The notes under the pieces: generated by a model
Database searches by the model: none
Told to the model about the DNA's origin: nothing
Seen by the model: only the letters and a program-made list of their open reading frames with translations
Program-made: the position numbers and the translations under genes
Assembly (NCBI RefSeq): GCF_024505145.1
Contig: NZ_JANIAA010000018.1
Location: 1-64,000, forward strand
Source of the DNA: Streptomyces rugosispiralis
GTDB taxonomy: Bacteria > Actinomycetota > Actinomycetes > Streptomycetales > Streptomycetaceae
Direction of reading: 5' to 3'
Length of the DNA stretch: 64,000 nt
Shown here: positions 1-8,295 of the stretch, one piece after another
Position numbering within the stretch: position 1 is the stretch's first letter
Layout of the letters: each line of letters opens with the position of its first letter

Positions 1-263
1 TACGACACGGGCACGTACCCGGGCGGCTCTTCCGCGTTGAGCTCACGCTCACCAAAAGCCGCCTGCGGATCGCCGTATCCGACCCCCGGGGCGAGCGACT
101 CCCCCGGCCCCGCCGCCCGTCGCCCCGCGACAAGCACGGCCGCGGCCTGCTCATCGTCCGCGCCCTCGCCCACCGCTGGGGCGTCCGCGAACGCACCGTC
201 GGCAAGGAGATCTGGGCCGAGCTGGACCTGACCGCGTCGCAGGGAAAAGGAGTACCCACGTGA
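1..263 (+). CDS. ATP-binding protein (HATPase, RsbW-like), 3' part only
   Basis: The window opens inside this gene. The frame whose first full codon is at base 3 runs without a stop to TGA at 261-263. The visible 87 residues contain the C-terminal GHKL features: an AVSDPRGE stretch (the position of the D-x-G/N box) and KHGRGLLIVRALAHRWG, which matches the G2 ATP-lid region of small Streptomyces anti-sigma-like ATPases. The stop overlaps the GTG of the next gene by 4 bases (GTGA), so the two are translationally coupled. Such stand-alone ATPases often precede PIMT-like methyltransferases in Streptomyces. What it binds cannot be told from this piece, and its N-terminus is outside the window. Confidence 0.8.
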   Translation, partial: RHGHVPGRLFRVELTLTKSRLRIAVSDPRGERLPRPRRPSPRDKHGRGLLIVRALAHRWGVRERTVGKEIWAELDLTASQGKGVPT

Positions 264-1450
264 GTGTCCCCCGCTTCGACGGCGCGCCGCCGCGACTGCG
301 CTCGCTGGTCGAGGACTTGCAGCGGGCCGGAGCGATCCGTTCGGCCGCCTGGGCCGGGGCGTTCGCCAAGGTGCCGCGCCATATCTTCGTGCCCGAGTGG
401 TACGGGCAGGAGGCCGACAGCAGGGGCATCACCGTATGGCGCCGACATGACGCGGCCGACCGTGATACCCGGGAAGCCACCGTCTACAGCGACCAGAACC
501 TCGTCACGGCACTCGACCCCGACACCGCCGAACGCGTCGACGAGCGAGCGTGGACCGGTATTCCGACATCCTCCAGCACACTGCCCAGCCTCATGGCGCG
601 GATGCTGGAGGACCTGGGCGTGGCGGACGGCCACCGAGTGCTGGAAGTCGGCACCGGCACGGGGTACAACGCCGCACTCCTGTGCGCCCGGCTGGGTGAT
701 CGCCTCGTGTACTCCGTCGATGTCTCCCCCGACCTCGTGGACGTCGCCCGTGGCCGGCTCGCCTCCACCGGGTACCGGCCGCACCTCGCCGCCGGGGACG
801 GGCAGCAGGGCTTCCCGGGGCACCCGGCACCGTTCGACCGGACCATCGCGACCTGCTCGGTCCCCCGCATCCCCGCTGCCTGGATCGAGCAGACGCGACC
901 CGGCGGCGCGATCCTCGCCGACGTGTCCCTGGGCATCGAGGGTGGCCTGGTCCGCCTGACCGTGGACGAAGACGGACGTGCCGTGGGCCACTTCACCACC
1001 ACAACCGGCCGGTTCATGGCCGCCCGCAGTGACGCGCATGCCTACCGACACCCCGGGCGGGCGCCTTACGCGCCACTGGCCGGGGCCCGTTCCGCCTCGC
1101 TCACCGCTGCCGACATCCGCGCCCACTACCCGTTCCGGCTGCTGCTCGCCTTCCACCTTCCCGGCGCCGAGCTGGTGTATCACATGGACGACGACACCGG
1201 GGCCATGTCGCTCCAGCTCCAGGGGCGCGACGGCACATGGGCACGCGCGCCGATCGCCGATGAACACACCACCACCGTCACGTACGGCGGAAGCGCCGAC
1301 CTGTGGCGGCGGGCGGAGGCCGCCTGGCAGTGGTGGAACGACCACGGCCGCCCCGCTCAGGACCGTTTCGGCTATGCCCGCGAAGCCGACGGTCACCAGT
1401 ACGCGTGGCACGTTCCGGACGGACGACATCGCTGGCCTCTCGAACCCTAA
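260..1450 (+). CDS. PIMT-like SAM methyltransferase of the FxLD/graspetide-associated type
   Basis: This 396-residue protein has a protein-L-isoaspartate O-methyltransferase fold: the SAM motif I is VLEVGTGTGYNAALL at about residues 129-143, and the N-terminal VPRHIFVPEWY is the usual PIMT substrate-side motif. True PCMT proteins are about 210-230 residues. The extra 150-residue C-terminal part with conserved Trp and His residues is characteristic of the longer PIMT homologues found in lanthipeptide and graspetide clusters, where they methylate Asp side chains of a precursor peptide. The GTG start overlaps the upstream ATPase stop. No precursor peptide or ATP-grasp/lanthionine gene lies within reach inside the window, so the substrate is unknown; it could lie to the left of base 1. 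Confidence 0.8.
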   Translation: MSVPRFDGAPPRLRSLVEDLQRAGAIRSAAWAGAFAKVPRHIFVPEWYGQEADSRGITVWRRHDAADRDTREATVYSDQNLVTALDPDTAERVDERAWTGIPTSSSTLPSLMARMLEDLGVADGHRVLEVGTGTGYNAALLCARLGDRLVYSVDVSPDLVDVARGRLASTGYRPHLAAGDGQQGFPGHPAPFDRTIATCSVPRIPAAWIEQTRPGGAILADVSLGIEGGLVRLTVDEDGRAVGHFTTTTGRFMAARSDAHAYRHPGRAPYAPLAGARSASLTAADIRAHYPFRLLLAFHLPGAELVYHMDDDTGAMSLQLQGRDGTWARAPIADEHTTTVTYGGSADLWRRAEAAWQWWNDHGRPAQDRFGYAREADGHQYAWHVPDGRHRWPLEP

Positions 1451-1454
1451 AAAA

Positions 1455-1499
1455 TTGCGGGCCCCGCACATTTGCGGGGCACGCAAGTTTTGCTACGCT
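1455..1499 (+). promoter_or_regulatory. Promoter and probable operator of the TetR gene
   Basis: An inverted repeat with 13-base arms (12 of 13 pair) and a 6-base centre occupies 1455-1486. A promoter-like pair lies over and just after it: TTGCGG at 1472-1477 and TACGCT at 1494-1499, 16 bases apart. The -10 ends 6 bases before the ATG at 1506, so transcription probably begins at or next to the start codon. The placement of the palindrome over the -35 suggests autorepression by the TetR protein. It could also act as a terminator for the methyltransferase gene that ends at 1450. Confidence 0.55.
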
Positions 1500-1505
1500 C
1501 ACCGC

Positions 1506-2114
1506 ATGGGACTGCGAGAGCGGAAGAAGGCCCAGACGCATGCCGCGCTCAGCTGGGCCGCCGTGCGGCTGACCGTGGAGCGTGGGTTCGACAAGGTCAA
1601 GGTGGAGGACATCGCCGAGGCCGCAGGGGTCTCGCCGCGTACGTTCAACAACTACTTCTCGAGCAAGGCCGAGGCGATCGCGTTCCGCCACCTCGACCGC
1701 TGTCTGCGCGTCGCGGACGAGGTGCGCGAACGGTCGGGCGAGCCGCTGTGGGACGCGATCACCGGCTCCGTGCTGCGGCAGTTCGCACCGGACGCGGAGG
1801 CGATCGCCCATCCGCCCGTCGCCGACGCGGAGCGGTGGACGGAGGGCGTGCGGGTGATGGTCGCCGAACCGGCCCTGCGGGGCGAGATGTTGCGGGCCGG
1901 GGCCACCGCCGAGGCCGAGATCGCGGCGGCCGTCGCGGAACGTACCGGCAACGACCTGGAGCAGGACCTGTATCCGCACCTGGTCGCTTCGGCGGTCATG
2001 GGCGCGGTCAACACCGCCATCGCCCACCATCTCCGCACCGACGCGGCCGTGCCGGTGAGCCGCCTGCTCACGGACGCCCTCGCCCGCATCACGGCGGGGC
2101 TTTCCACCCCGTAA
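1506..2114 (+). CDS. TetR/AcrR family regulator
   Basis: A 202-residue TetR-type repressor. The N-terminal helix-turn-helix is clear: RERKKAQTHAAL, then VKVEDIAEAAGVSPRTFNNYF at about residues 30-50, with the usual F-x-N/Y-Y-F end of the recognition helix. The ligand-binding C-terminal part is variable and does not reveal the ligand. It is followed after 34 bases by a flavin monooxygenase on the same strand, so it most likely controls itself and that gene. The start codon is placed 6 bases after a TACGCT -10 element, with no Shine-Dalgarno sequence, consistent with a leaderless mRNA. Confidence 0.9.
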   Translation: MGLRERKKAQTHAALSWAAVRLTVERGFDKVKVEDIAEAAGVSPRTFNNYFSSKAEAIAFRHLDRCLRVADEVRERSGEPLWDAITGSVLRQFAPDAEAIAHPPVADAERWTEGVRVMVAEPALRGEMLRAGATAEAEIAAAVAERTGNDLEQDLYPHLVASAVMGAVNTAIAHHLRTDAAVPVSRLLTDALARITAGLSTP

Positions 2115-2148
2115 GGCCACTCAACCAACCTGCCCCGAAGGGGAATTC

Positions 2149-3603
2149 ATGATCGAGGTCGTCATCGCAGGCGCCGGGCCCAACGGCCTGATGCTCGCCT
2201 GCGAACTCGCCCTGTCCGGTGTGCGCCCGGTCGTCCTGGAGCGCCTCACCGAACCAACCGACACACAGCGCGCGAACGGCCTCGTGGGCCAGGTCATCCG
2301 CATGCTCGACCGGCGCGGACTGTACGAGCGGCTGACCGCGCCCGGCACCACCCCCGAACCGGCGCCCCGCTTCACCTTCGGCGCGTTCCCGCTCCACCTG
2401 AGCGACTTGCCGGACAACCCGCTCTACACGCTCCTGGTGCCGCAGCTCCGGATCGAGCGCATGCTCGCCGAGCGCGCGGTCGAGCTGGGCGTCGACATCC
2501 GGCGCGGCCACGAGGTCGTCGGGCTGACGCAGGGCGAGAAGTCGGTGACGGTCGAGCTGCGCGAACAGGACCCGATCGAGGCGGAGTTCGTGGTCGGCGC
2601 CGATGGCGGGCGCAGCGCGGTCCGCAAGCTCGTCGGGATCGACTTCCCCGGCGTGACGACGGACGACTCGGTGTCGCGCACCGGACATGTGGGCGTGTCC
2701 CCGGACGCGATCGGCGCTGATGGCGGCCTGACCGTGCCCGGTTTCGGCGTCATACCGCCGTACCAGCATCTGCGGACCGAGCAGGGGCTGATCGCCTGGG
2801 CGCCGTCCCCGGACGGTGCCCACAAGCTGACCACCGTGGAATGGGGGCAGCCGGCCGAGGGCGAGGCATCGCTGGACGAGCTGCGGGCCAGCGCCCGCCG
2901 GGTGCTCGGCGCGGACATCACCCTCGACCCGCCGACCGGTCCGGGTCCGCATCTGATGCGGCGGCTGTTCGGCGGCAACACCCGGATCGCCGAGCGGTAC
3001 CGCGCGGGCCGCGTCCTGCTGCTCGGCGACGCCGCCCATGTGCACTCGGCGATCGGCGGCCCGGGGCTCAACCTGGGCCTCCAGGACGCGGTGAACCTCG
3101 GCTGGAAGCTGGCCGCCGAGGTGCGCGGCCACGCGGCGGAGGGGCTGCTCGACACGTACGAGTCGGAGCGGCACCCGGCGGCGCGGCGGGTCGCCATGCA
3201 CACCCAGGCGCAGTCGCTGCTGACCCGGCCGGGCGACGATGTGACGGCGCTGCGCGAGCTGTTCGGCGAACTGCTCGACCAGCCCACGACCCGGCGGCAC
3301 CTCGCGGGGCTGCTCTCCGGCGCGGACATCACCTACGCCATGGGCCCGGCGACCGGCCCCCTCGTCGGCCACTGGGCCCCCGACCTCCCGGGCCTCCGCG
3401 AACTGACCCGCACCGCCCGCCCCCTCCTCCTGGACCCCACCGGCACCCTCGACCCGGGCCCCTGGTCACCCCACGTCGACACCGCGACCGTCCCCGGCCT
3501 CGACACCGCCCTGCTGCTCCGGCCCGACGCCTACGTCGCCTGGCAGGGCACCACGAACGACGGTCTGCACGAGGCGCTGAACACCTGGTTCCGGGCCGTC
3601 TGA
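2149..3603 (+). CDS. FAD-dependent aromatic monooxygenase, rifampicin monooxygenase-like
   Basis: A 484-residue class A flavoprotein monooxygenase. It has the Rossmann GxGxxG box (VVIAGAGPNGLMLACELA, residues 4-21), the DG motif (VVGADGGRSAVRKLVG, about 145-160) and the FAD ribityl-binding GD motif (GRVLLLGDAAHVHSAIGGPG, about 288-307, with the downstream NLGLQDAVNLGWKLA). The C-terminal thioredoxin-like domain (residues 400-484) and overall length fit the Rox / tetracycline-hydroxylase branch. These enzymes hydroxylate aromatic or polyketide substrates with NADPH and O2 and can inactivate rifamycins. A good ribosome-binding site (GAAGGGGA) precedes the ATG. Being in an apparent operon with a TetR suggests induction by its substrate; the substrate itself is not determined here. 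Confidence 0.85.
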   Translation: MIEVVIAGAGPNGLMLACELALSGVRPVVLERLTEPTDTQRANGLVGQVIRMLDRRGLYERLTAPGTTPEPAPRFTFGAFPLHLSDLPDNPLYTLLVPQLRIERMLAERAVELGVDIRRGHEVVGLTQGEKSVTVELREQDPIEAEFVVGADGGRSAVRKLVGIDFPGVTTDDSVSRTGHVGVSPDAIGADGGLTVPGFGVIPPYQHLRTEQGLIAWAPSPDGAHKLTTVEWGQPAEGEASLDELRASARRVLGADITLDPPTGPGPHLMRRLFGGNTRIAERYRAGRVLLLGDAAHVHSAIGGPGLNLGLQDAVNLGWKLAAEVRGHAAEGLLDTYESERHPAARRVAMHTQAQSLLTRPGDDVTALRELFGELLDQPTTRRHLAGLLSGADITYAMGPATGPLVGHWAPDLPGLRELTRTARPLLLDPTGTLDPGPWSPHVDTATVPGLDTALLLRPDAYVAWQGTTNDGLHEALNTWFRAV

Positions 3604-3613
3604 GGCCAACCGG

Positions 3614-4399
3614 CTACGCCTCCGCCACCACCACGTACAGCGTCGCCGAGGCGAAGAACGGGCCGTGGGCCAGGTGGTCCAGCCACTCGGCCGCCTGGTC
3701 CTCGGTGAGGTGGCCGGCCTCGACGGCGCGGCGGGTGGTGCGCTCGAATCCGAAGACCCGGTCCGCCGTGCGGACATCGCGGAAGACCTGGGTGGCCGGG
3801 ATGACGTCCGGCACCCGGAACCCGGCGTCGGTGGCGAGCCGGGCGAGCTGGCGGCCGATGGCGGGGTTGCGGATCACCCGCTCGGTGACGTGGCGGGTGT
3901 ACGCGCGGGAGAGCGCCGGGTCGGGGTGGTCGACGGCGAGGGTGTCCCAGTCGGGCTCGCCCATCACCAGCCGCCCGCCAGGCCGCAGGACCCGGTGGAA
4001 CTCGGCGAGGGCGCGGGCCGGGTCGTCCACCCACTGCAGCACCCGGTCGGTGCGGGCGCGGTCCACCGCGGCATCGTCCAGCGGGAGGGCGTGGACATCG
4101 GCCCGCCGCAGCTCGACGCACGGATGCGCGGCGGTGCGCGCCGCCGCCGCGTCCAGCATCTCCTGGTCGCGGTCGACCCCGATGACCGTACCGCCGGGGG
4201 CCACCGCCTCGGCGAGGGCCGGGAGATCGGTGCCGGGGCCGCAGCCCGCGTCGAGAACGGTCAGCCCGGCCCGGAGGCCGAGGGCGTCCTGCATCCGCCC
4301 CTTGTAGTCGCGCCCCGCGTCACTCGCGGCGAGGCGGGTGAGGTAGTCGGCGGACGCGGGCTTGGCGGTCTCGAAGACGGAGGAAACGGAAGAGGTCAT
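3614..4399 (-). CDS. Class I SAM-dependent methyltransferase
   Basis: A 261-residue enzyme with a Rossmann methyltransferase core: motif I is VLDAGCGPGTDLPALA, followed by the acidic strand-2 end GVDRDQEML, then ADVHALPLDDAAVD and the post-core LRPGGRLVMGEPDW. This is the Methyltransf_11/25 type that methylates small molecules (quinone, polyketide or sugar O/N/C positions). The ATG at 4399 gives a protein starting MTSSVSSVFETAK; a GTG nine codons upstream would be an alternative. It is convergent with the monooxygenase (10-base gap) and has no partner gene, so no pathway can be assigned. Confidence 0.8.
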   Translation of the reverse strand: MTSSVSSVFETAKPASADYLTRLAASDAGRDYKGRMQDALGLRAGLTVLDAGCGPGTDLPALAEAVAPGGTVIGVDRDQEMLDAAAARTAAHPCVELRRADVHALPLDDAAVDRARTDRVLQWVDDPARALAEFHRVLRPGGRLVMGEPDWDTLAVDHPDPALSRAYTRHVTERVIRNPAIGRQLARLATDAGFRVPDVIPATQVFRDVRTADRVFGFERTTRRAVEAGHLTEDQAAEWLDHLAHGPFFASATLYVVVAEA

Positions 4400-4557
4400 C
4401 GCGTCAGTCAAGCAGAGCCGACCCACGGAGGCGGGGGTTCCGCGTGCTCCCCCCTACGCGATCCGGCCACGCGGCGGGGAGCGTCCCGGGAATTCTTATC
4501 CATTCCCGCTGCTTCACCGGATCCGCCGCGCGCCCCGCAACTACGGTGCGACCAACC

Positions 4558-6690
4558 ATGTTTGAGGGCAACCGGTCGAAAAAACGCCAGGAACCAAACC
4601 ACCTGCCCCGGGGAGGTCGGCACAAGCGGTCCCGTGATCCCCGCGCGCACTGGCTGCTCCTTCTGCTCGTCCTTCCCGCCATGTTCGGCCTGCTGATGTT
4701 CCAGGGCTGGACCAACCACGAGGTGGACGCGGCGAAGACGCGGCGGCCGTGCACCAGCCCGGTGCCGCGGGCGCTGGCCGACGGCGGGCCGGTGGTGCAG
4801 ATCAACGGGGGCCGGGTGCGGACCGTGGGCATGCCCGCCGGGACGGTGGCGCTGACCTACGACGGAGGGCCCGACCCCGTCCAGACCCCGCGTCTGCTGG
4901 ACCTGTTGCGCCGCTACGACGCGCGGGCCACGTTCTTCGTCTCCGGCGCCAAGGCGGCCCAGTACCCCGACCTCGTACGCCGGATCCGCGCCGAGGGCCA
5001 TGAGATCGGGTCCAACACCTACACCGGCGCCGACATGGGCACGGCGTCCGCCGGCCGGTCCCGGATGGAGCTGTCCCTCACCGAATCGGCGCTGGCGGGG
5101 TCCGTGGGGGTCCAGCCGAGGCTGCTGCGGCTGCCGCTGACCACCGATGTGGACACGCTGTGCGGCGACGAGTGGCAGGCGGCGCGGCGGGTGGCCGCGG
5201 AGGGCTATGCGCTGGTGGCCGCCGACCGGTCGGGCACGAAGCCCTCCCAGGGGATGGTCCGGCAGTTCAGCCAGACGGGCACCGCGTACCAGGAGACGGA
5301 GAAGCTGCTCAAGGACCCGCGCGCCAAGAAGTTCACCACCGTGACCGGCGGGCTCGGCGTGCCCCCGGTCGACGTCCCGGTCTCCGGCCTGGAGCGCTGG
5401 GAGGGCAAGGCGCTGATCTGGGTCGCGGCCATCGGCCGGAGCTTTGTGTCCACCATGACCTGGGTGCTGGGGATCGCGGGGGCGCTGGGGGTGCTGCGGC
5501 TGCTGATGCTCGTGCTGTTCGCCCGTACCCATGTCCGGCGGCTCACCCGCTTCCGGCCCGGCGCGCCCTGGCTGCGGGAGGTGAACGAGCCGGTGACGGT
5601 GCTGATCCCCGCGTACAACGAGGAGGCGGGCATCGAGGCCACCATCCGCTCGCTGCTCGCCTCCACCCATCAGCGGCTGCAGGTGATCGTGATCGATGAC
5701 GGCTCGACGGACCGTACGGCCGATATCGCCGCGAGCGTCGAGGACCGCCGGGTGCTGGTGGTCCGCCAGCCCAACGCGGGCAAGGCGGCCGCCCTCAACA
5801 CCGGTCTCGTGCACACCAGGCACGACATCGTGGTGATGGTCGACGCCGACACCGTCTTCGAACCGGACGCCATCCACCAGCTCATCCAGCCGCTCGCCCA
5901 CCCGGCCATCGGCGCCGTCAGCGGCAACACCAAGGTGGGCAACCGGCGCAGTCTGCTGGGCAGGTGGCAGCACCTGGAGTACGTCTTCGGGTTCAACCTC
6001 GACCGCCGGATGTTCGAGGTGCTGGAGTGCATGCCGACCGTGCCCGGCGCCATCGGGGCCTTCCGGCGGGACGCGCTGATGGGCGTCGGCGGGGTCAGCG
6101 AGGACACCCTCGCCGAGGACACCGACCTCACCATGGCGCTGTGGCGGGCGGGCTGGCGGGTGGTGTACGAGGAGACCGCCGTCGCCTGGACCGAGGTGCC
6201 CACCTCGCTGCGCCAGCTGTGGCGGCAGCGGTACCGGTGGGGGTACGGCACGCTCCAGGCCATGTGGAAGCACCGGCGCGCGGTGATCTCGCTGGGCTCG
6301 GTGGGGCGGTTCGGCCGCCGCGGGCTCAGCTATCTCACGCTCTTCCAGGTGCTGCTGCCGCTGCTGGCGCCGGTGATCGACCTCTTCGCCCTGTACGGCG
6401 CGCTCTTCCTCGACCCGGCGAAGGCGGCCGGGGTGTGGTTCGGCTACCTCGCCATCCAGGTGATCTGCGCCGGGTACGCGCTGCGGCTGGACGGGGAGCG
6501 GATGCGGGCGCTGTGGTCCCTGCCGTTCCAGCTCTTCGTCTACCGGCAGCTCATGTATCTGGTGGTCATCCAGTCCGTGGTCGCCCTGCTGCTCGGGACG
6601 CGGCTGCGGTGGCACCGCATCCAGCGCTCCGGGACGGCCGCGCAGGCGCTCGGCGAGGCACCCGCGCGCCGGAGCCTGACACCGCGGTGA
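4558..6690 (+). CDS. Polysaccharide deacetylase-like/glycosyltransferase family 2 fusion with a degenerate deacetylase domain
   Basis: A 710-residue membrane protein. Order: basic cytosolic N-terminus, membrane segment (about 32-50), extracellular NodB-like domain (about 95-270), membrane segment (about 296-322), cytosolic GT2 domain (about 343-560), then several membrane helices. The GT2 part is intact: DADT at 429-432, the EDTD acceptor/base motif at 520-523, and QRYRW at 557-561, as in processive hyaluronan/PNAG synthases. The NodB part is not: the first motif reads TYDGGP (100-105) instead of TFDDGP, and the His-x3-His metal motif reads SNTYTG (152-157), with both histidines lost. The architecture resembles MatB-type proteins that make a PNAG-like aggregation polymer in Streptomyces. 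The synthase is probably active and the deacetylase probably not. Confidence 0.85.
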   Translation: MFEGNRSKKRQEPNHLPRGGRHKRSRDPRAHWLLLLLVLPAMFGLLMFQGWTNHEVDAAKTRRPCTSPVPRALADGGPVVQINGGRVRTVGMPAGTVALTYDGGPDPVQTPRLLDLLRRYDARATFFVSGAKAAQYPDLVRRIRAEGHEIGSNTYTGADMGTASAGRSRMELSLTESALAGSVGVQPRLLRLPLTTDVDTLCGDEWQAARRVAAEGYALVAADRSGTKPSQGMVRQFSQTGTAYQETEKLLKDPRAKKFTTVTGGLGVPPVDVPVSGLERWEGKALIWVAAIGRSFVSTMTWVLGIAGALGVLRLLMLVLFARTHVRRLTRFRPGAPWLREVNEPVTVLIPAYNEEAGIEATIRSLLASTHQRLQVIVIDDGSTDRTADIAASVEDRRVLVVRQPNAGKAAALNTGLVHTRHDIVVMVDADTVFEPDAIHQLIQPLAHPAIGAVSGNTKVGNRRSLLGRWQHLEYVFGFNLDRRMFEVLECMPTVPGAIGAFRRDALMGVGGVSEDTLAEDTDLTMALWRAGWRVVYEETAVAWTEVPTSLRQLWRQRYRWGYGTLQAMWKHRRAVISLGSVGRFGRRGLSYLTLFQVLLPLLAPVIDLFALYGALFLDPAKAAGVWFGYLAIQVICAGYALRLDGERMRALWSLPFQLFVYRQLMYLVVIQSVVALLLGTRLRWHRIQRSGTAAQALGEAPARRSLTPR

Positions 6691-6720
6691 CGTGCGGCGG
6701 GGTGGCCCACGGAGGGGTGA

Positions 6721-6760
6721 CGTACGGCGGGGCGACGTACGGCGGGGCGACGTACGGCGA
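6721..6760. repeat. 15-bp tandem repeat
   Basis: The unit CGTACGGCGGGGCGA occurs at 6721-6735 and 6736-6750, and a third partial copy begins at 6751. A degenerate copy precedes it from about 6690. It lies in the 158-base gap between the glycosyltransferase fusion and the LCP gene. Function unknown; possibly replication slippage. Confidence 0.8.
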
Positions 6761-6848
6761 CCGGGGCCGCGTTCAACGCGGACCCGAAGTTGTCATACCT
6801 CTATGAACGGACGGCGGGCGCCTCCGGCCGCTCGGCAGACTGCCGCCC

Positions 6849-8195
6849 ATGAGCGATCGGTTGGACGGGTGGACCGCCGGAGACCAGCCGTCGGCGCGGG
6901 CCTGGGAGATCTCGACGGCGGACACGCAGAGCATCCCCGTGCAGGGGGCCCAGGGCATGCCCGCGGCGGGACCCCAGGGCGTCCCCGCGCAGGGGCCGTC
7001 CGCGCCATCTGGTGTCCCCGCGCAGGGGCCGTCCGCGTCACCGGGTGTCCCCGCGCCCCATGGCATGCCCACCAAACCGGCCCCCTACCGGACGGGCGAC
7101 GAGACCCGCGCCCCCGAGCCCGTACCCCCGCCCGTACCCACCCCGCCCGTACCCGCCCCCACCGTCCGGCGCCGCGCCCCCAAGGAGCCGCTCAGCCGGC
7201 GCCGCCGGATCGTCCGGCTGGCCGTCGTGGCGGTGTCCGCGCTGCTCCTCGCCTCCGGCGGCGCCTACGTCTGGGCCGACACCCAGCTCAACCGCGAGGT
7301 CGACCTCGGCCGGGCGCCGGACCGCCCGCCGCCCGGCAAGGGCACCAACTACCTCATCGTGGGCTCCGACAGCCGGGAGGGCCTCTCCGAGGAGGCCAGG
7401 AAGAGCCTGCGCACCGGCTCGGCCGAGGGCCGCCGCACCGACTCGATGATGGTGCTGCACACCGGCTCCAACGGCACCACGATGATGAGCCTGCCGCGCG
7501 ACTCCTGGGTGAACATCCCCGGTTTCGTCCGCCCCGAGACCGGCCGGCGCTACGACCCGTCCCAGAACAAGCTCAACGCGGCCTATTCGATGGGCGGCCC
7601 CGATCTGCTCGTCTCGACCATCGAGCGCAACACGGGACTGCGCATCGACCACTACGCGGAGATCGGCTTCTCCGGGTTCGTGGGCGTCGTGGACGCGGTC
7701 GGCGGCGTGCGGATGTGCGTGGACCGCGACATCAAGGACCCCAAGTCCGGGCTGGACCTGAAGAAGGGCTGCCAAACCCTCGACGGCGCGAAGGCGCTCG
7801 CGTTCGTCCGCCAGCGCAAGCAGGAGGCCAAGGGCGACCTGGGCCGCACCCGGAACCAGCAGAAGTTCCTGGCCGCCCTCGCCGACAAGGCGGCCACACC
7901 CGGCGTCCTGGCCAACCCGTTCGCGGCCTTCCCGACCGTACGCGCGGGTCTGGACACGCTCATCGTGGACAAGGACATGGGGCTGCCGACCCTGATGTCC
8001 ATGTTCGAGGCGGTGAAGGGCGTCACCTCGGGCGACGGCAAGCAGCTCAACGTCCCGGTGTCCAACACCAACCTCCGGACCTCCAAGGGCAGCGCCGTGC
8101 AGTGGGACGAGACGCAGGCGCGGCGCCTCTTCGACCAGTTGCGGAACGACCAGCCGGTGGCCCTCGCCCCACCCACTCCGGCGGCGAAGCGTTGA
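6849..8195 (+). CDS. LytR-CpsA-Psr (LCP) family cell-wall glycopolymer transferase
   Basis: A 448-residue type II membrane protein. Residues 1-118 are cytosolic, rich in Pro, Gly and Ala with imperfect GVPAQGPSA repeats (about 44-68); a single membrane helix spans about 121-143; the rest is the extracellular LCP domain. Conserved LCP residues are visible: NYLIVGSDSR (167-176), RRTDSMMVLH (195-204), MSLPRDSWV (213-221), and the C-terminal LAFVRQRKQEAKGDLGRTRNQQ segment with its catalytic arginines. LCP enzymes move undecaprenyl-linked polymers (teichoic acids, teichulosonic acids, capsule) to peptidoglycan. It lies just downstream of a processive polysaccharide synthase, which could supply a polymer. 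The start is an ATG 158 bases after that gene. Confidence 0.9.
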   Translation: MSDRLDGWTAGDQPSARAWEISTADTQSIPVQGAQGMPAAGPQGVPAQGPSAPSGVPAQGPSASPGVPAPHGMPTKPAPYRTGDETRAPEPVPPPVPTPPVPAPTVRRRAPKEPLSRRRRIVRLAVVAVSALLLASGGAYVWADTQLNREVDLGRAPDRPPPGKGTNYLIVGSDSREGLSEEARKSLRTGSAEGRRTDSMMVLHTGSNGTTMMSLPRDSWVNIPGFVRPETGRRYDPSQNKLNAAYSMGGPDLLVSTIERNTGLRIDHYAEIGFSGFVGVVDAVGGVRMCVDRDIKDPKSGLDLKKGCQTLDGAKALAFVRQRKQEAKGDLGRTRNQQKFLAALADKAATPGVLANPFAAFPTVRAGLDTLIVDKDMGLPTLMSMFEAVKGVTSGDGKQLNVPVSNTNLRTSKGSAVQWDETQARRLFDQLRNDQPVALAPPTPAAKR

Positions 8196-8295
8196 GGCGC
8201 GAACCGCGCACGCGTCTTCCCCAACGCGACTGACAACCGGTTTCATGGACGGACGCTGATCGACTGCGCTCGCAAGCGCGCGAGGAGGTCCGAGG

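Noticed and set aside
4408..6615. 735-codon open frame opposite the glycosyltransferase fusion
   Set aside because: Its His/Arg/Gln/Pro-rich translation is typical of antisense frames in high-GC genes; no motifs, and the plus-strand product is convincing.
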